This document shows positions 18,661 to 27,696 of a stretch of DNA of 64,000 nt, one piece after another. The position numbers were made by a program, and so were the translations under genes. Source of the DNA: Trinickia symbiotica (GTDB taxonomy: Bacteria; Pseudomonadota; Gammaproteobacteria; Burkholderiales; Burkholderiaceae). The stretch spans positions 124,001 to 188,000 of the forward strand of contig NZ_PTIR01000006.1 of the NCBI RefSeq assembly GCF_002934455.1, given 5' to 3'. Below the pieces are notes generated by a model that had not been told where the DNA came from, did not search any database, and saw only the letters and a list, made by a program, of their open reading frames with translations. Each line of letters starts with the position of its first letter. The first letter of the stretch is position 1.

Positions 18661-19512
18661 TCACGCTTCGTCCGCGACGGGGTTCGAGAGTGTTCCGACG
18701 CCCGGAATGACGACGTCGAACGTATCGCCCGGCTTCAGGAAGATCGGCGGCTGACGTTTGAAGCCGATTCCGCTCGGGGTGCCGGTCGCCAGGATGTCGC
18801 CGGGTTGCCAGTCGAGTGCCTGCGATACGTAAGCGATTAATCCGGGAATGTCGAACGCGAGCTCGGAGAGCCTTCCCGTCTGCAGACATTCGCCGTTGAG
18901 CGATCCTTGGATCGAGAGCTCGCGATAGTCGCGGATTTCGTCCGCGGTGACAAGCCACGGACCGAGCGAACCCGTGCCGCGGAAGTTCTTGCCCATCCCG
19001 TACTGGTGCGTATGGAATTGCCAGTCGCGCACGCTCGCGTCGTTGAAACAGGTATAGCCGGCGACGTGATCCATGGCGTCTTCCGGCTTGATATGCGAGC
19101 CGCCCTTGCCGATCACCACAGCCAGCTCCGCTTCGAAGTCGAATTGGTTCGACACGCGCGGACGGATGATCGGAGCGCCGTGCGCGACCAGCGTTTGCGC
19201 GAAGCGGTGGAAGATGACAGGGTATTGGCCCACGGTGCGGCCGGCCTCCGCGGCATGCGCGACATAGTTGATGCCAACGCAAATGATCTTGCTCGGGTTG
19301 GGAATGACCGGTTCGAGCGCGAGCGCCGCGAGCGCAAAGTCGGGCGACGCTGTATCGACGAGCCGCCGCGCTTGCGCGAGATCGGCTGGGTTCGCTACGA
19401 GCGCGGCGAGATCAGCAACGGCCGGCAGACGCTTCGTCAGATCGACGACGCCGTCGTCCTTGACCGCGCCGAACCCCGATCGGCCTTGATTTCGGTACGA
19501 GACCAATTTCAT
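18661..19512 (-). CDS. fumarylacetoacetate hydrolase family protein
   Basis: FAH-superfamily enzyme of 283 aa. The metal site is seen in IICVGINYVAHAAE, FEAELAVVIGKGG and YTCFNDASVRDWQ. The GSLGPWLVTADEI and GDILATGTPSGIGF blocks complete the signature. Members hydrolyse, decarboxylate or hydrate acylpyruvate-like ring-cleavage products. The start is fixed by AAAGGAGGCG before the ATG at 19512. It is the first gene of the reverse-strand half of the module, divergent from the PF06684-like gene. The substrate would be the product of the neighbouring VOC dioxygenase, which is inference. Confidence 0.87.
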   Translation of the reverse strand: MKLVSYRNQGRSGFGAVKDDGVVDLTKRLPAVADLAALVANPADLAQARRLVDTASPDFALAALALEPVIPNPSKIICVGINYVAHAAEAGRTVGQYPVIFHRFAQTLVAHGAPIIRPRVSNQFDFEAELAVVIGKGGSHIKPEDAMDHVAGYTCFNDASVRDWQFHTHQYGMGKNFRGTGSLGPWLVTADEIRDYRELSIQGSLNGECLQTGRLSELAFDIPGLIAYVSQALDWQPGDILATGTPSGIGFKRQPPIFLKPGDTFDVVIPGVGTLSNPVADEA

Positions 19513-19544
19513 TACGTTCGCCTCCTTTAGGGCATAAAAGATAT

Positions 19545-19556
19545 TTTTGTGCATAT
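19545..19556 (-). promoter_or_regulatory. Shared motif, copy 3 (ATATGCACAAAA, reverse)
   Basis: On the reverse strand this reads ATATGCACAAAA, identical to copy 1. It lies in the divergent promoter region and covers the would-be -35 position of a perfect TATAAT at 19571-19576. Confidence 0.55.
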
Positions 19557-19576
19557 TACACCGCGATGGATATAAT
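19548..19576 (+). promoter_or_regulatory. Promoter candidate for the PF06684-like gene
   Basis: Perfect -10 TATAAT (19571-19576) with a poor -35 (TGTGCA) at 17 bases. The -35 falls within motif copy 3. Confidence 0.45.
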
Positions 19577-19644
19577 GCAAGCGCCGGTGTGCGATACAGC
19601 ACCACGGTCGGAAGTCGATGCGAACTATTTCCTCGGAGCAGCGG

Positions 19645-20226
19645 ATGTCGCTAGTGAATGTAAGAAAGGTCAAGCTGGACGTCGAAGAGGTCTGGCACGA
19701 AGGCGGTGACCGCCTGGGAGAGCCGTTGGTGGTCGCCGTGGCGACGGCGATCGTCGCCAATCCTTACGCGGGGCGGTACGAGCCGGATCTATTGCCGTTC
19801 ATGAGCGAATTGCGCCAGTTGGGGGCCGAGCTGTCGTCGCGTCTCGTCGCTCAGTTGGGCGGCGCGTCGAAAGTTCAGGCCTATGGGAAGGGCGCGATCG
19901 TCGGTGAAGACGGCGAACTCGAGCACGGTGCCGTTTGGCACGAGGCGGGCGGATGGGCCATGAGGGAAACACTGGGCGGGCCGAAGGCGATCGTGCCGTC
20001 CGCCAAAACGATCGGCGCAGTCGGCACGCGCCTGATGGTTCCGCTCGGATACATTCAGGCTTCCTATGTGCGAAGCCATTACGGCACATGCGAGGTCACG
20101 GTGTGGGACGGCCCGCGTCGCAACGAAATCGCCTTTGCGCTGGCCATGGCGACGGGCGGGCGCGTTCATGCGCGGCTGGGTGGATTGCAGGCATCGGATG
20201 TCAAGGGCCTGGACGGCCTCCGATAG
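19645..20226 (+). CDS. amino acid synthesis family protein (PF06684-like)
   Basis: Protein of 193 aa resembling the family named amino acid synthesis (PF06684), whose biochemistry is not settled. Recognisable parts are VRKVKLDVEEVWHEGG at the N-terminus, VVAVATAIVANPYAGRYEPDL, then GKGAIVGEDGELEHGA and ETLGGPKAIVPSAKT. These are glycine-rich and suggest a small-molecule enzyme fold. The start at 19645 has GGAGCAGCGG just before it. It leads the forward-strand half of the module (with dehydrogenase, cupin and nitroreductase). In other bacteria such genes also cluster with ring-degradation enzymes; the reaction remains unknown. Confidence 0.75.
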   Translation: MSLVNVRKVKLDVEEVWHEGGDRLGEPLVVAVATAIVANPYAGRYEPDLLPFMSELRQLGAELSSRLVAQLGGASKVQAYGKGAIVGEDGELEHGAVWHEAGGWAMRETLGGPKAIVPSAKTIGAVGTRLMVPLGYIQASYVRSHYGTCEVTVWDGPRRNEIAFALAMATGGRVHARLGGLQASDVKGLDGLR

Positions 20227-20252
20227 CGTTCAGGTAAACGATCATTTGCTCT

Positions 20253-20277
20253 GTGCACAAAAAACAATATTGTGCAC
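20253..20277. promoter_or_regulatory. Inverted repeat GTGCACAA-N9-TTGTGCAC
   Basis: Perfect 8-bp arms (20253-20260 and 20270-20277), 26 bases before the zinc dehydrogenase gene. Its left arm contains TGCACAAAA, the conserved half of the motif found at the other promoters of the module. Confidence 0.6.
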
Positions 20278-20302
20278 TTAACTATAAAACAGGAGACAAA
20301 CG

Positions 20303-21415
20303 ATGACGACGAAGATGATGCGGGCGGCGCGCATGCACCATGTAGGCGAGCCGATGGTGGTGGAGGATATTCCCGTGCCGTCGCCGCGCCCGACCGACGT
20401 GCTCGTGCAGGTGAAGGCATGTGGGATTGTGCCGAATCTCGGCAACGTGTTGAGCAATTGGGAGAAGTGGTTCCCGCATCTTCCGTTGCCGAAGCTGCCG
20501 GCCATTTTTGGTCTCGATGCAACCGGGGTCGTCGCGGAGGTAGGAAGTCAAGTTCACGCGTTCAATCCAGGCGATCGCGTCTATGTGAACCCCGCTCGCT
20601 ATTGCGGAGGGTGTCGCGCTTGCCGTTCCGGTGATACCACCGCGTGTCCCTACTACACATTCAACGGCTATTTCGGATTCAGCGAACGCTCGCAGGCGAT
20701 ATTCGACGACTACCCGTACGGCGGGCTGTGCGAATACATGACCGCTCCGCAATATAGTCTCGTGAAGATCCCCGACAACCTGAGTCACGAAACTGCCGCG
20801 CGGTTCGGCTACTTGGGGACGGCCTATCGGGCGCTGAAAAAGGCGGAAGTCGGGCCCAGCAGCACGATTCTCGTGAGCGGCATCAGCGGGACTCTCGGCA
20901 TCGGCGTGGCTCTCTTCGGGCTCGCGATGGGAGCGAAGAAGATACTCGGCACGGCACGTAACCGCGAACTCCTGCAGCGCGTCAAAGCCATTGCGCCGGA
21001 GCGCATCGAAGTCATGTCGTTGGATGATGGCTCGGTCAGCGAATGGGCCGCGCGTGTGACGCGGGGTGCGGGTATCGATGCAGTCATCGATGCATTGGGA
21101 CCGGGCGCGCCGCAGGAGACGCTGCGCGAAACGCTGAAGACACTGCGGCGCGGCGGCCATCTGATCAACATCGGCGCCGTGGCGGGCGAAGTCCCGATCA
21201 ACCTGCACTATATGATGGACAACGATCAGCGCTTCAGCGGCTCCGCTTGGTTCACAGCGGGTCAAGGTCAGGAGATGGCCGATATGGTGGAGTCAGGCGT
21301 CGTCGATTTATCGGTATTCGAACATTGCGTCTTCAACCTCGAAGACATCAACACTGCGCTCGGTGGTATCGAGAATCGCAACGGCGGCTTCAGCAACTAC
21401 GTGATTTGCCCTTGA
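20303..21415 (+). CDS. zinc-binding alcohol dehydrogenase family protein
   Basis: Medium-chain dehydrogenase of 370 aa. It has the GroES-like N-terminal domain with a four-cysteine structural zinc lobe (CGGCRACRSGDTTAC) and a Rossmann domain (SGISGTLGIGVALFG). The usual catalytic-zinc GHE motif is replaced by FGLDATGVV, and the first ligand region reads CGIVPNLGN, so catalytic zinc binding may be altered. It lies in the forward operon between the PF06684-like and cupin genes, behind its own inverted repeat. Likely oxidises or reduces an intermediate of the module; substrate unknown. Confidence 0.82.
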   Translation: MTTKMMRAARMHHVGEPMVVEDIPVPSPRPTDVLVQVKACGIVPNLGNVLSNWEKWFPHLPLPKLPAIFGLDATGVVAEVGSQVHAFNPGDRVYVNPARYCGGCRACRSGDTTACPYYTFNGYFGFSERSQAIFDDYPYGGLCEYMTAPQYSLVKIPDNLSHETAARFGYLGTAYRALKKAEVGPSSTILVSGISGTLGIGVALFGLAMGAKKILGTARNRELLQRVKAIAPERIEVMSLDDGSVSEWAARVTRGAGIDAVIDALGPGAPQETLRETLKTLRRGGHLINIGAVAGEVPINLHYMMDNDQRFSGSAWFTAGQGQEMADMVESGVVDLSVFEHCVFNLEDINTALGGIENRNGGFSNYVICP

Positions 21416-21497
21416 ACATGGACGTAGGTGCCTGACGTCGCGATGAGCCGCCGCGCCAGGCGCATCGATTATTTTTCTTTCTTCGTCGAGCATATTC

Positions 21498-22055
21498 ATG
21501 CATATCAGACGAGTCGTAACCGGTCATGACGACAGCGGCCGGTCCGTCTTGCTTTATGACGGTCCGACGCCGCGTACCGTCGCGTTTCAATCGATTCCCG
21601 GGCACGCCTTCGCTCAAGTATGGACGACACCCGGTTCGCCGGTTTTGCCTGCGAGCGGTGGCGATCCTACCGAAGGGCAGACCAACTTGCTGCCTCCGGC
21701 GGGCGGAACGAGTCTGCTGATCGTCACATTTCCGCCGGACAGCACGATGGCCGCACCGGGTTTCGATCCCGCTGCGGCGGGTGAAGAATGCATTGCGCGC
21801 ATGCCGGATCTCGCCAGCACGTTCGAGCCCGATTGCCCGGGCATGCATACGACCGATACGGTCGATTATGCGATCGTCCTGTCCGGTGAAATTTGGCTGG
21901 AAGTCGATGATGGAAAAGAGACTTTGCTGCGCCCGACGGATGTCGTCGTGCAACAGGGCACGCGGCACGCGTGGCGCAACAAGAGTCAGGTGCCCGCGCT
22001 CGTCGCGTTTTTCATGATCGGCGCCAGTCGCGCGAAGAGCGGGGCAGCGCTGTGA
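21498..22055 (+). CDS. cupin domain protein
   Basis: Single-domain cupin of 185 aa. The cupin barrel is in the C-terminal half: TDTVDYAIVLSGEIWLEVDDG and TDVVVQQGTRHAWRN, with the metal-binding His in TRHAW; the first motif has Asp-Tyr in place of the usual two His, so metal binding is uncertain. The N-terminal half (residues 1-90) has no clear signature. Its stop overlaps the GTG of the nitroreductase gene, so the two proteins are made together. It may act on a ring-cleavage intermediate or bind it; no function can be fixed. Confidence 0.8.
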   Translation: MHIRRVVTGHDDSGRSVLLYDGPTPRTVAFQSIPGHAFAQVWTTPGSPVLPASGGDPTEGQTNLLPPAGGTSLLIVTFPPDSTMAAPGFDPAAAGEECIARMPDLASTFEPDCPGMHTTDTVDYAIVLSGEIWLEVDDGKETLLRPTDVVVQQGTRHAWRNKSQVPALVAFFMIGASRAKSGAAL

Positions 22056-22675
22056 GCAGAGCGGAACTGGAGCATGCGTTGACGACGAAACCCCTCGATA
22101 GCCCCATTCGACAGCAATTGTTGACGCATGCCCGCAGTCAGAACGCCTGGCTCCCGCGCCCGGTATCCGACGAACTGCTGCGTGAGTTATATGAATTGGC
22201 CAAGTGGGGCCCGACGAGCATGAATTGCTCGCCAATGCGAGTGACGTTCGTGCGTTCGGCGGATACGCGCGCGCAGCTACTATCGGCTGTCTCGCCGGGC
22301 AACGTCGAGAAAGTCCGGACGGCGCCTGTCGTCGCGATCATCGCCCACGATACCGCGTTTTACGAGCAACTTCCCAAGCTGTTTCCGCACCGTCCGAATG
22401 CTGGCGATCTCTTTCGCGATCGACCTGCGCTCGCCGAAGAAACCTGCTTGCGCAACAGTTCGCTGCAGGGCGGATACTTCATTCTGGCTGCGCGCATGCT
22501 CGGTCTCGACTGCGGACCGCTGTCGGGCTTCGATGCGCGGCTCATCGATTCGCTTTTTTTCGCCGGCACTTCGTTGCGCGTCAACTTCCTCTGCTGCCTC
22601 GGCTATGGCGATCCGGCCGGGCTGTTCCCGCGCAGTCCTCGCTTCGATTTCGACGAAGCCTGCGTGATCATCTAG
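22052..22675 (+). CDS. RutE-like nitroreductase family protein
   Basis: FMN-dependent nitroreductase-fold protein of 207 aa, in the RutE/HadB group that reduces malonic semialdehyde or related small carbonyls. Seen: ELYELAKWGPTSMNCSPMRVTFV (flavin-binding start), NSSLQGGYFILAARMLGLDCGPLSGFD, and the C-terminal NFLCCLGYGDPAGLFPRSPR typical of RutE. The GTG start overlaps the cupin stop (GTGA) and is preferred to an earlier in-frame ATG inside the cupin gene. No other rut genes are present, so a pyrimidine role is unlikely. Reduction of a semialdehyde released by the module is plausible inference. Confidence 0.8.
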   Translation: MSRAELEHALTTKPLDSPIRQQLLTHARSQNAWLPRPVSDELLRELYELAKWGPTSMNCSPMRVTFVRSADTRAQLLSAVSPGNVEKVRTAPVVAIIAHDTAFYEQLPKLFPHRPNAGDLFRDRPALAEETCLRNSSLQGGYFILAARMLGLDCGPLSGFDARLIDSLFFAGTSLRVNFLCCLGYGDPAGLFPRSPRFDFDEACVII

Positions 22676-22781
22676 CTCATTCGAGCGGTTCGCGGCCGCT
22701 CGTTTCCCGTTTCCGCCTGTCCCCCTGTCCGCTTCGACTGAGGGCTCAGTAAATCCCCTAGTATCCGCTCGCCATCCAAGA

Positions 22782-22800
22782 TGGTGTACTCATTATACCA
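22782..22800. promoter_or_regulatory. Operator candidate upstream of apnO
   Basis: TGGTGTA-N5-TATACCA, six of seven arm bases paired. It resembles the TGGT...ACCA sites of FadR-type GntR proteins and the repeat before the gntR gene at 34074-34087. It lies 143 bases before the oxidoisomerase gene. Confidence 0.4.
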
Positions 22801-22942
22801 GTCGCCGCTTAGGCGACCCGCACGACGGGATGCACGCAACGAAGGGGGAGCAGTCGGTCGAGCGATCGGCCGCCAGGCTCGCGGCTGAAGCGCCTACCCA
22901 ATCAGCATCGGTGTTCGAACCTACTCTCCATCGGAGAATTAA

Positions 22943-23773
22943 ATGAACGAGAAGATCGCGTTATTCGGCGCGGGCGGCAAGATGGGCTACCGCCTGACGA
23001 ACAACCTGCTGAGATCGGACTATCGCGTCGCGCACGTCGAGGTCAGCGAGGGGGGACGCAAGCGGCTAAAAGACGAGCTCGGCGTCGAATGCGTCAGTGT
23101 TGACGCAGCGCTGGATGGCGCCGACGTCGTCATCCTGGCCGTGCCCGACACGTTGATCGGAAAGCTGAGCCATGAGATCGCACCGAAGCTGCCGGCCGGC
23201 ACGATGGTGATGACGCTCGATGCGGCCGCCCCCTTCGCGGGCCACCTGCCTGATCGGAAAGACCTCGTCTATTTCGTCGCGCATCCCTGTCATCCGCTGA
23301 TCTTCAATGACGACGCCGATCCGAAGGCACGACGCGATTTCTTCGGCGGCGCCTACGCCAAGCAATCGATCACCAGCGCGTTGATGCAGGGCCCCGAGGA
23401 GGCCTTCGATCTCGGCGAGCAGGTGGCGAAAACGATCTACGCGCCGATCCTGCGTTCCTATCGCCTGAGCGTCGACCAGATGGCCTTGCTCGAGCCCGGG
23501 CTTTCGGAAACGGTGTGCGCGACGCTGCTCGACGTGATGCGCGAAGCGATGGACGAGACCGTCAAGCGCGGCGTGCCCGCGCAAGCCGCACGCGATTTTC
23601 TGCTCGGCCATATGAACATTTTGGCGGCGGTCATCTTCAAGGAGATTCCCGGCGCATTCTCGGATGCCTGCAACAAGGCGATTACGTTCGGCAAGCCGCG
23701 GCTCATGCGCGACGACTGGAAGCAGGTGTTCGATCGCGAGGAAATCGCCGAGAGCATTCGGCGCATTACGTGA
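22943..23773 (+). CDS. apnO: D-apionate oxidoisomerase (predicted)
   Basis: NAD(P)-dependent Rossmann protein of 276 aa resembling 6-phosphogluconate dehydrogenase-like enzymes. The nucleotide site is ALFGAGGKMGYRLT at the N-terminus; AHPCHPLIFNDD and a helical C-terminal domain (SVDQMALLEPGLSETVC and QAARDFLLGHMNIL) follow. In described apiose pathways, ApnO oxidises D-apionate with migration of its hydroxymethyl group to give 3-oxo-isoapionate. Assignment rests on family plus neighbours: a DUF1537 kinase, a RuBisCO-like protein, an ABC importer, an apiose dehydrogenase-like gene and a lactonase-like gene lie downstream. CGGAGA precedes the ATG. A different branched sugar acid is possible. 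Confidence 0.78.
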   Translation: MNEKIALFGAGGKMGYRLTNNLLRSDYRVAHVEVSEGGRKRLKDELGVECVSVDAALDGADVVILAVPDTLIGKLSHEIAPKLPAGTMVMTLDAAAPFAGHLPDRKDLVYFVAHPCHPLIFNDDADPKARRDFFGGAYAKQSITSALMQGPEEAFDLGEQVAKTIYAPILRSYRLSVDQMALLEPGLSETVCATLLDVMREAMDETVKRGVPAQAARDFLLGHMNILAAVIFKEIPGAFSDACNKAITFGKPRLMRDDWKQVFDREEIAESIRRIT

Positions 23774-23782
23774 CGCCGTAAA

Positions 23783-25180
23783 GTGACACCGCAAGAGCGC
23801 ACCGAAATGCATACGACCTGGCCTGACGGCTTGCTGCTTGCCTACTACGGCGACGACTTCACGGGATCGACTGACGCGATGGAGGCGATGACGGCGGCGG
23901 GCGTGCCCACGCTGTTGTGCCTCGATACGCCGTCGCGCGAGCTGCTCGCGCGGTTTCCGGGCGTTCGCTGCGTGGGGCTCGCGGGCGCCTCGCGCGGGCG
24001 CACGCCGCAATGGATGAGCGATACCTTGCCCGATGCGTTCTACGGTCTCGCGAAGCTGGGCGCGCCCATCCTGCAGTACAAGGTTTGCTCGACGTTCGAT
24101 TCGTCACCCGAAATCGGCTCGATCGGTCGCGCCATCGATATCGGCGTGAAGGCGATGAATGGCGAGTGGTCGCCGATGATTGTCGGCGCCCCGCGGCTCA
24201 AGCGCTATCAAGTGTTCGGCCATCTGTTCGCGGCGATCGGCGGCGTAGGGTATCGGCTCGATCGCCATCCGACGATGTCGCGGCATCCGGTCACGCCGAT
24301 GAACGAGGCCGACCTGCCCGTGCATCTCGGACGTCAGACCGATAGACGCATCGAGCTCGTCGACATGGTGCGCCTGCGATCGTCGGACGCGTTGCCGTTC
24401 GTGCATCGAATCGCCGGCAGCGACGTCCCTGTCGTGATGATCGACGTACTCGATGACGAAACGCTCGTCGAAGCGGGCAGGTTGGTTTGGGAAGGGCGCG
24501 GCGACGGTGTCTTCACCGCGTCGTCATCGGGCCTGCAGTACGCGCTCGCCGCCTGGTGGCGCAAGTGCGGCATGCTGCCCGCGTCACCGTCTCTGCCGGC
24601 GGCGGACGCGGTCGATGCCATCGCTGTCGTGAGCGGCAGCTGCTCGCCCGTGACGGCCGAGCAGATTCGTTGGGCCCGCGCAAACGGATTCCATGTGGCT
24701 CGACTCGATCTGAGACGCGCGCTCGATCGCGAGAGCGCAGGGGCAGAAGCCGAGCACCATGTTCGCCAGGCCGCCAAGGCCATTGCGCAAGGGCGAAGCG
24801 TCGTCGTGCACAGCGCCGAAGGCCCTGACGACCCCGATGTGGTCGGCTTCGATGCGATTGCGCGAGCGGCCGGCATGACGCGCCACGATGCGGCGCGCCG
24901 CGTGGGCTCGACGCTCGCGGACATCATGCGACGCCTGCTCGACGAGACTGCGCTCAGGCGCGTGGTCGTGGCCGGCGGCGACAGTTCCGGCGAAGTGGCG
25001 AGCTCGCTCGGCATCACAGCGCTGAGCGTGCTGGCCGCAATGGCGCCGGGTGCGCCGCTGTGCCGCGTCTGGTCAGATTCGCCGCGACGCGACGGGCTGG
25101 AGATCGTACTGAAGGGCGGCCAGATGGGCGAGGCTTCGTTTTTTGGCGCCTGCCTGAAGGGCGCGATGCCGACACCATGA
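23783..25180 (+). CDS. oiaK: 3-oxo-isoapionate kinase (DUF1537 family, predicted)
   Basis: Four-carbon acid sugar kinase family protein (DUF1537), 465 aa. The N-terminal domain starts LLAYYGDDFTGSTDAMEAM, the family hallmark; the C-terminal nucleotide-binding domain shows VVSGSCSPVTAEQI, VVVAGGDSSGEVASSLG and LKGGQMGEASFFG. It would phosphorylate 3-oxo-isoapionate at C4 using ATP. GTG at 23783 and ATG at 23807 are both possible starts; neither has a strong ribosome-binding site, and the hallmark begins at residue 18. It lies nine bases after apnO and before the RuBisCO-like gene, the order expected for the pathway. Confidence 0.8.
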   Translation: MTPQERTEMHTTWPDGLLLAYYGDDFTGSTDAMEAMTAAGVPTLLCLDTPSRELLARFPGVRCVGLAGASRGRTPQWMSDTLPDAFYGLAKLGAPILQYKVCSTFDSSPEIGSIGRAIDIGVKAMNGEWSPMIVGAPRLKRYQVFGHLFAAIGGVGYRLDRHPTMSRHPVTPMNEADLPVHLGRQTDRRIELVDMVRLRSSDALPFVHRIAGSDVPVVMIDVLDDETLVEAGRLVWEGRGDGVFTASSSGLQYALAAWWRKCGMLPASPSLPAADAVDAIAVVSGSCSPVTAEQIRWARANGFHVARLDLRRALDRESAGAEAEHHVRQAAKAIAQGRSVVVHSAEGPDDPDVVGFDAIARAAGMTRHDAARRVGSTLADIMRRLLDETALRRVVVAGGDSSGEVASSLGITALSVLAAMAPGAPLCRVWSDSPRRDGLEIVLKGGQMGEASFFGACLKGAMPTP

Positions 25181-25250
25181 AACGGCACCGCGTTCGCGGG
25201 CGAACGCAAAGCGCAAGCATGAGCGTCCCACCATTGAAGGGAGCATTGTC

Positions 25251-26495
25251 GTGACTGAACGGATTCATGCCTCTTACTGGCTCGAGACCGGAGCGGACCC
25301 GCGCGTCGCAGCGGATGTGATCGCGGGCGAGCAATCGAGCGGTACGTTCGTGGCGCTGCCGAACGAAACGCCGGAACTGAAGGAAAGCTCGGGCGCGCGC
25401 GTCGAGCGGCTCCGAATACTAGGCGAAGTCGACGGACCGAGCCTGCCCGGCGGCATGCGCTCGAACCGCTACACGCAGTGCGAGCTCGAGCTTTCGTGGC
25501 CCATCGAAAACATGGGACCGTCGTTGCCGAATCTCGTCTCGACGATCGCGGGCAATCTGTACGAACTGCGTCAGGTGTCGGGCCTGCGGCTGACGGGCTT
25601 GCGTTTGCCGCCTTCGTTCGCGGCGGCCTATCCGGGCCCCGCGTTCGGGATCGAAGGTACGCGCCGGCTCACGGGCGTCAGCCACGGCCCGGTCATCGGC
25701 ACGATCATCAAGCCGAGCGTGGGGCTCTCGCCGGAAGAAACGGCGCGGCAAGTGCGCGAGCTCGTCATGGGCGGCATCGACTTCATCAAGGATGACGAGC
25801 TGCAAGCCGACGGCCCGCATTGCCCGTTCGACGAGCGCGTGCGCGCGGTGATGCGCGTCGTCAACGAGCAAGCGGATCGAACCGGCAAGAAGGCGATGGT
25901 GGCGTTCAACCTCACGGGCGATCTCGATCAGATGCGCCGCCGCCATGACCTTGTGCTCGCCGAGGGCGGCACCTGCGTCATGGCGGTCTTGAACTCGGTC
26001 GGGATCGTCGGCCTGCATGAGCTCAGACGTCATTCACAGTTGCCGATACACGGGCATCGGGCCGGATGGGGTTATCTGTCGCGCAGTCCGCAGCTCGGCT
26101 GGGATTACGCACCATGGCAGCAGATCTGGCGGCTCGCGGGCGCCGATCACCTGCACGTGAACGGGCTCGCCAACAAGTTCAGCGAATCGGACGAGAGCGT
26201 GATCGCGGCGGCGCGCGCCGTCCTCTCGCCCGTCATGCCCGAGGCGCCGATGCCGGCCATGCCCGTCTTCAGCTCGGGGCAAACCGGACTGCAGGCGGCG
26301 CCTACCTATGCGGCGCTCGGCTGCGCCGATCTCATTCATGCAGCGGGGGGCGGCATTTTCGGTCACCCGGGAGGGGTGGCCGCCGGCGTAGACGCGTTGC
26401 GCGAGGCATGGGTTGCAGCGATCGAGGGGGTGCCGCTCGAGCAACATGCAATGCGTCATCCAGCATTGCAAGCTGCGCTGGGTTTCTGGAAGTGA
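25251..26495 (+). CDS. RuBisCO-like protein acting on 3-oxo-isoapionate 4-phosphate
   Basis: RuBisCO-like protein of 414 aa. Active-site equivalents are visible: Lys154 (K175 of plant RuBisCO), the lysine that is carbamylated in RuBisCO Lys180 with Asp182 and Glu183 (K201, D203, E204), His269 (H294), His302 (H327) and loop-6 Lys309 (K334). Lys177 of RuBisCO is Ser156 here, so true carboxylation is unlikely. Two apiose-pathway RLPs are known: OiaX, a decarboxylase giving an erythrulose phosphate, and OiaT, a transcarboxylase/hydrolase giving 3-phosphoglycerate and glycolate. No erythrulose-phosphate isomerase is in the cluster, which leans towards OiaT, but the sequence alone does not decide. 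GTG start behind AAGGGAG. Confidence 0.85.
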   Translation: MTERIHASYWLETGADPRVAADVIAGEQSSGTFVALPNETPELKESSGARVERLRILGEVDGPSLPGGMRSNRYTQCELELSWPIENMGPSLPNLVSTIAGNLYELRQVSGLRLTGLRLPPSFAAAYPGPAFGIEGTRRLTGVSHGPVIGTIIKPSVGLSPEETARQVRELVMGGIDFIKDDELQADGPHCPFDERVRAVMRVVNEQADRTGKKAMVAFNLTGDLDQMRRRHDLVLAEGGTCVMAVLNSVGIVGLHELRRHSQLPIHGHRAGWGYLSRSPQLGWDYAPWQQIWRLAGADHLHVNGLANKFSESDESVIAAARAVLSPVMPEAPMPAMPVFSSGQTGLQAAPTYAALGCADLIHAAGGGIFGHPGGVAAGVDALREAWVAAIEGVPLEQHAMRHPALQAALGFWK

Positions 26496-26613
26496 CGCTG
26501 TAAGGGGTGGTCGCGCAAGTCGCTTCAGTCGCCTTGGCTATTGGCGAAATGATGAAGCGATAGGAAGCCTGAGCGCGTCCGCGTTGGTACGTTGACATCA
26601 TCAAGAGTGATAA

Positions 26614-27624
<1,011 letters not shown>

Positions 27625-27696
27625 ACGTTGAGCGTTGAGCGAAACCGAGGGGGGCGCGGCGGCGCCGCCTGATGAGTTGTCGAGGCGAGGATACCG

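Noticed and set aside
22052-22675. RutE-like gene as part of a pyrimidine (rut) operon
   Set aside because: No RutA, RutB, RutC, RutD or RutG homologue is present in the window; it is coupled to a cupin instead.
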